NCBI GenBank assembly: GCA_002343455.1
Contig: DDSR01000387.1
Location: 34,510-42,568, forward strand
DNA length: 8,059 bases
Origin: Deltaproteobacteria bacterium UBA2385
GTDB lineage: Bacteria; Myxococcota_A; UBA796; UBA2385
Direction of reading: 5' to 3'
Part shown: positions 5,310 through 8,059 of the stretch, one piece after another
Numbering within the stretch: position 1 is the first letter of the stretch
Layout of the letters: each line of letters starts with the position of its first letter
Notes under the pieces: generated by a model
What the model was told of the DNA's origin: nothing
The model's input: the letters and a program-made list of their open reading frames with translations, nothing else
Databases searched by the model: none
Position numbers and translations under genes: made by a program

Positions 5310-6111
5310 TCCCAAGCTGGACGTGCACGGCAACCCCGTCCTGCCGGGCATCGAGGAGGGCGACCCCGTCGAGGCCTACCGCATGCCGCTGATGGAGCAC
5401 CTCATCGAGCTGCGCTCCCGGCTGATCAAGGCCCTGGGCGCGGCGCTGGTCTGCTGCATCGTGGCCCTCTTCTTCTCGCAGGAGATCTGGAATCTGCTGG
5501 TCCAGCCGATGAACGACGCGCTGGAGACCACGGGCCGCGGCACCATGGCCATGAGCACGGCCCTGGAGGGCTTCCTGACGATGGTCAAGGTGGCCGGCCT
5601 GGCGGGCCTGCTGGCGGCCAGCCCGATCATCTTCTGGCAGATCTGGCAGTTCGTCGCGCCGGGCCTCTACCCCCACGAGAAGAAGCCCGTCCTGCCGATG
5701 GTGATCGCCTCCACCGGGCTCTTCGCGACCGGGATCACCTTCGGCTACCTGGTCATCTTCCGCTACACCTTCCCCTACCTGCTGGAGTTCGCCGACGAGA
5801 ACGTCCAGGCGGTGCTCTCCATCGACGCCTACCTGGGCCTGGCCACCCGTCTGCTGCTGGCCTTCGGCCTCTGCTTCCAGCTCCCCGTCGTCGTCTACTT
5901 CCTGGCCCGCATCGGCTTGATCGACGCCCGCGACATGATCCAGGGCTTCCGCTACAGCGTCGTCGCCATCTTCGTGATCGCCGCCATTATCACGCCTCCG
6001 GACATCTTCTCGCAGACCCTGATGGCCGTCCCGCTCTTGATCCTGTACGGCATCGGCATCATCATCGCCTGGCTGGTCAGCACCAAGAAGCGCGAGCCCG
6101 AGCTGACCTGA
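5302..6111 (+). CDS. tatC: Sec-independent protein translocase TatC
   Basis: A 269-residue polytopic membrane protein, the core receptor subunit of the twin-arginine translocase that recognises the RR signal peptide. The cytoplasmic N-terminal signature MEHLIELRSRL (31-41) holds E36 and R38. SPIIFWQIWQFVAPGLYPHE (107-126) has the conserved proline P108, F117 and E126 of the first cytoplasmic loop. TPPDIFSQTL (231-240) has the conserved Asp D234. Six hydrophobic segments fit the known topology. The N-terminus is about 20 residues longer than in E. coli TatC. At 250 (LYGIG) a glycine stands where most TatC proteins have glutamate (E. coli E227). The start is supported by GGAG at 5291-5294 and overlaps the tatB stop by eight bases. 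The SPFH gene follows after 21 bases, so one operon is likely. Identification is very secure. Confidence 0.97.
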   Translation: MADPKLDVHGNPVLPGIEEGDPVEAYRMPLMEHLIELRSRLIKALGAALVCCIVALFFSQEIWNLLVQPMNDALETTGRGTMAMSTALEGFLTMVKVAGLAGLLAASPIIFWQIWQFVAPGLYPHEKKPVLPMVIASTGLFATGITFGYLVIFRYTFPYLLEFADENVQAVLSIDAYLGLATRLLLAFGLCFQLPVVVYFLARIGLIDARDMIQGFRYSVVAIFVIAAIITPPDIFSQTLMAVPLLILYGIGIIIAWLVSTKKREPELT

Positions 6112-6122
6112 GCCGCCCTCCC

Positions 6123-6126
6123 GGAG
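6123..6126 (+). promoter_or_regulatory. Ribosome binding site of SPFH gene
   Basis: GGAG lies six bases before the ATG at 6133, inside the 21-base tatC-SPFH gap. This supports the chosen start and independent initiation on a shared transcript. Confidence 0.7.
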
Positions 6127-6132
6127 ACATCG

Positions 6133-7161
6133 ATGGCGATCATCAAGACCATGCGCCTGCTGCCCTTTCTCCGGCACTGCCAGGGCGAGGTGCACACCCA
6201 CCTGATCGTCACCCGGGGGGGCTCGATCGCCCGCCAGGGGCGCGGGCTGGGCTTCTGGTTCCAGCACATCGGCACCGCCATCTCCGAGGTGCCGGTCAAC
6301 GACCAGAGCGTCACGGCGACCTTCAAGTGCCGCACCCAGGACTTCCAGGAGGTCGCGATCGCCGCGCAGATCTGGTACCTGGTCGACGCGCCCGAGACGA
6401 TGGCGACCCGCTTCGACTTCTCCATCAACACCGAGACCGGCGCCTACAACGCCGACCCGCTGACGGTGATCCAGGGGGCCCTGGCCAGCGCCGCGCAAGA
6501 GGCGGTCTGGTCCCATGTCGCCTCGCACACGCTGGAGTCCCTGCTCCAGTCCGAGCTCTCGGGCCTGAGCTCGACCGTCTCCAAGGCCCTGGCGGCGCTG
6601 GAGTTCGGGGTCCAGGTGACCCGCGCGGTGGTGACGGCCGTGCGGCCGGAGCGCACCGTCGAGGAGGCCCTCCAGGCGCGCACCCGCGAGCGCTTGCAGA
6701 TGGAGGCGGCGGCGGCGGGCTTCGAGCGGCGGGCCAAGGCGACAGAACAGGAGCGGGCCATCCAGGAGGCCGAGCTGGCCAACCGCCTGGCCCTGGCCCG
6801 GCGCCAGCAGGAGCTGATCGCGCAGGAGGCGGCCAACCAGCAGGCCCAGGCCGAGAGCGGCGTGGCGGTGGCCCTGATCAACGTGCGCGGCGCGATGGAG
6901 GGCGAGCGGCAGAAGGCCCAGCTCGCGCTGGAGACCAAGCAGGCGACGGACCGCGCCAGCGCCCAGCACGACGCGGCGATGGCCGACAACCGCCTGAGGG
7001 AGCTGGAGCGCACCCTGGGCCTTCACCTCGCCCACCCCGGCGGCGCCAGCGCGATCGCGAGGACTCGCACGCCCGAGGTCCTGCGCAACGTCAAGGTCCT
7101 CACCCTGGGCAGCGGCGGCTTGCAGAGCGCCTTGGAGCGCCTCGCGCCCGAGCCGGACTGA
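6133..7161 (+). CDS. SPFH (stomatin/prohibitin/band 7) domain protein with C-terminal coiled coil
   Basis: A 342-residue SPFH-superfamily protein. Such proteins assemble into large membrane-associated oligomers that organise membrane microdomains or regulate proteases. The SPFH domain spans about 20-172. It includes GRGLGFWFQHIGTAISEVPV (36-55), VTATFKCRTQDFQEVAI (60-76), the strand around 77-85 and the FSINTETGAY segment (96-105). A long Ala/Gln/Glu/Arg-rich helical region (about 173-295) is the expected coiled coil. A short tail (298-342) contains VLRNVKVLTLGSGGLQSALE. No N-terminal transmembrane helix or signal peptide is apparent, only a brief apolar patch (RLLPFL, 8-13), so it probably attaches peripherally or through partners. 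I recall similar SPFH proteins beside NAD kinase-like genes in Actinobacteria. Here it sits 21 bases after tatC and 6 bases before such a gene. The family is secure; the function is not known. Confidence 0.9.
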   Translation: MAIIKTMRLLPFLRHCQGEVHTHLIVTRGGSIARQGRGLGFWFQHIGTAISEVPVNDQSVTATFKCRTQDFQEVAIAAQIWYLVDAPETMATRFDFSINTETGAYNADPLTVIQGALASAAQEAVWSHVASHTLESLLQSELSGLSSTVSKALAALEFGVQVTRAVVTAVRPERTVEEALQARTRERLQMEAAAAGFERRAKATEQERAIQEAELANRLALARRQQELIAQEAANQQAQAESGVAVALINVRGAMEGERQKAQLALETKQATDRASAQHDAAMADNRLRELERTLGLHLAHPGGASAIARTRTPEVLRNVKVLTLGSGGLQSALERLAPEPD

Positions 7162-7163
7162 GG
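7160..7163 (+). promoter_or_regulatory. Ribosome binding site of NAD kinase-like gene, overlapping the SPFH stop
   Basis: GAGG begins inside the TGA stop of the SPFH gene (7159-7161) and lies four bases before the ATG at 7168. This close packing suggests coupled translation. A second in-frame ATG at 7186 has no better site. Confidence 0.55.
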
Positions 7164-7167
7164 CCCG

Positions 7168-8059
7168 ATGGATCCGCGGATCGTCATGGTGCGGCGGCGC
7201 ACGGACTACGAGGCGCTGCTGATCGAGCACGGCACGCCTCAGATGGCCGAATACCGCCTCCGCCAGCGTGGCATCGACCCCATGGCTCTGCTCCTGCAGC
7301 ACCGGACCGTCACGGGCGCCGCCGAGCGGGTGCTGGGGCAGGTGCCGACCACCTGGCGCAAGTCCTGGGTGCTGCGGGAGGACCTCGACCGCTTCCGCTT
7401 CGAGGCCGACGACATCGTGGTGGGCGTGGGCTACGACGGGCTGGTGCCCAACGTGGCCAAGTACCTGCACGGGCAGCCGGTGGTGGGCGTCAACCCCTTC
7501 GACCAGCCCCAGCGCATGATGCACTTCCAGCCGGCGCAGATCCTCCAGGTCTACGACGCGCTGACCACCCCGGGGCGCTTGCCCCTGGAGCGACGGGTGA
7601 TGGTCGAGGCCGAGCTCGACGAAGGCGGCAGCATCGTCGCCCTCAATGAGCTCTTCGTCGGCCACGCCTCGCACCAGTCGGCCCGCTACGACCTCAGGCT
7701 GGCCGAGCAGTCGGAGTTCCAGAGCTCCTCGGGCATCATCATCACCACCGGGACGGGCGCGACCGGCTGGGCCAGCTCGATCGCCGAGGCGACCGGCCTG
7801 CCGGCCGAGGAGCTGCCCGAGCCGACCGCCGATTGGGGCTACTTCCTGGTGCGGGAGGCCTGGGCCAGCCCCTCCACCGGCACCGGCCTGGTGCGAGGCA
7901 AGGTCGGCCGGCAGGAGGGAGAGGTCCTGAAGGTGACCAGCAAGATGCAGGAAGGCGGACTGATCTTCGGCGACGGCATCGAGTCGGATCACCTGCGCTT
8001 CGGCTGGGGGCAGACGGCGCGGGTGCGGATCTCGGAGCGGGCGCTGAACCTGGCGGTGC
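7168..8059 (+). CDS. NAD kinase-like protein (divergent ATP-NAD/diacylglycerol kinase superfamily), C-terminus cut by window edge
   Basis: 297 residues are visible with no stop before the window ends. The fold resembles NAD kinase, which phosphorylates NAD to NADP. VVGVGYDGLVPNVAKYL (84-100) matches the GGDGT nucleotide-binding loop, with D90 and G91 kept but the second Gly and the Thr replaced by Tyr and Leu. GQPVVGVNP (102-110) follows. The catalytic-region NE pair is N160-E161, in NELFVGHASHQSARYDL (160-176). SSSGIIITTGTGATGWASSI (186-205) corresponds to the TPTGSTAY loop, and the terminal GDGIES (268-273) to the conserved DG strand. The N-terminal RRRTDYEALLIEHG (9-22) is typical of a subfamily sometimes annotated 'sugar kinase' in Actinobacteria (from memory). 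It begins six bases after the SPFH gene and is probably in the tat operon. The protein is likely nearly complete. Superfamily is confident; the substrate is uncertain. Confidence 0.85.
   Translation, partial: MDPRIVMVRRRTDYEALLIEHGTPQMAEYRLRQRGIDPMALLLQHRTVTGAAERVLGQVPTTWRKSWVLREDLDRFRFEADDIVVGVGYDGLVPNVAKYLHGQPVVGVNPFDQPQRMMHFQPAQILQVYDALTTPGRLPLERRVMVEAELDEGGSIVALNELFVGHASHQSARYDLRLAEQSEFQSSSGIIITTGTGATGWASSIAEATGLPAEELPEPTADWGYFLVREAWASPSTGTGLVRGKVGRQEGEVLKVTSKMQEGGLIFGDGIESDHLRFGWGQTARVRISERALNLAV

Noticed and set aside
7171..7182. Perfect 12-base palindrome GATCCGCGGATC just after the start of the NAD kinase-like gene
   Set aside because: Short G/C-rich palindromes are expected at this composition, and the bases encode the protein's first residues; no spacing or copy elsewhere suggests an operator.
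5041..7992. A 983-codon open frame on the minus strand, antisense to most of the tat-SPFH-kinase operon
   Set aside because: It is antisense to four genes with clear family motifs. Its translation is a His/Gln/Gly/Arg/Asp-rich mix without recognisable domains, the usual mirror of GC-rich coding sequence where stop codons are rare on the opposite strand.

Overview
This is a GC-rich, gene-dense stretch of bacterial chromosome. It holds nine protein-coding genes, two of them cut by the window edges, with almost no non-coding DNA. I see no tRNA, rRNA, CRISPR array, insertion sequence or phage gene. The genes are conserved housekeeping or semi-conserved families. The strong G/C third-position bias and a TatB/TatC pair suggest a high-GC Gram-negative lineage (Myxococcota or another 'deltaproteobacterial' group is my guess). 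No phylogenetic marker settles this.

Layout. (1) Bases 1-1898, minus strand: a NamZ/DUF1343 protein (putative exo-N-acetylmuramidase) followed by the N-terminal half of a TldD/PmbA-type metallopeptidase, joined by a TGATG stop/start overlap. (2) Bases 1899-1988: a 90-base divergent spacer with a GC-rich 9-bp hairpin just before the next gene's ribosome binding site. (3) Bases 1989-3194, plus strand: a stand-alone DUF362 protein without ferredoxin cysteines. (4) Bases 3156-4861, minus strand: a class II (N-terminal Cys) glutamine amidotransferase and a class IV PLP enzyme resembling 4-amino-4-deoxychorismate lyase, joined by an ATGA overlap. The 3' end of the PLP gene overlaps the DUF362 gene tail-to-tail by 39 bases, and nearby lies an AT-rich palindrome between 10-bp direct repeats. 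(5) Bases 4862-4958: a second divergent spacer, G-rich with a GGC repeat. (6) Bases 4959-8059, plus strand: a tight run tatB-tatC-SPFH protein-NAD kinase-like protein, with gaps of -8, 21 and 6 bases.

How the genes may work together. TatB and TatC are receptor components of the twin-arginine protein export pathway. The SPFH (stomatin/prohibitin-like) protein and the divergent NAD kinase-like protein that follow look co-transcribed with them. This raises the possibility of a membrane-organising and nucleotide-related module attached to Tat, which is inference. The NamZ and TldD-like pair points to cell-wall or peptide turnover. The amidotransferase and lyase-like pair is translationally coupled, but its reaction cannot be deduced from sequence alone.

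No clear new system is proven here. The best candidates for follow-up are the tatBC-SPFH-NAD kinase-like operon, the composite repeat at 3214-3255, the class II amidotransferase/class IV PLP pair, and a TatC that lacks a normally conserved glutamate.
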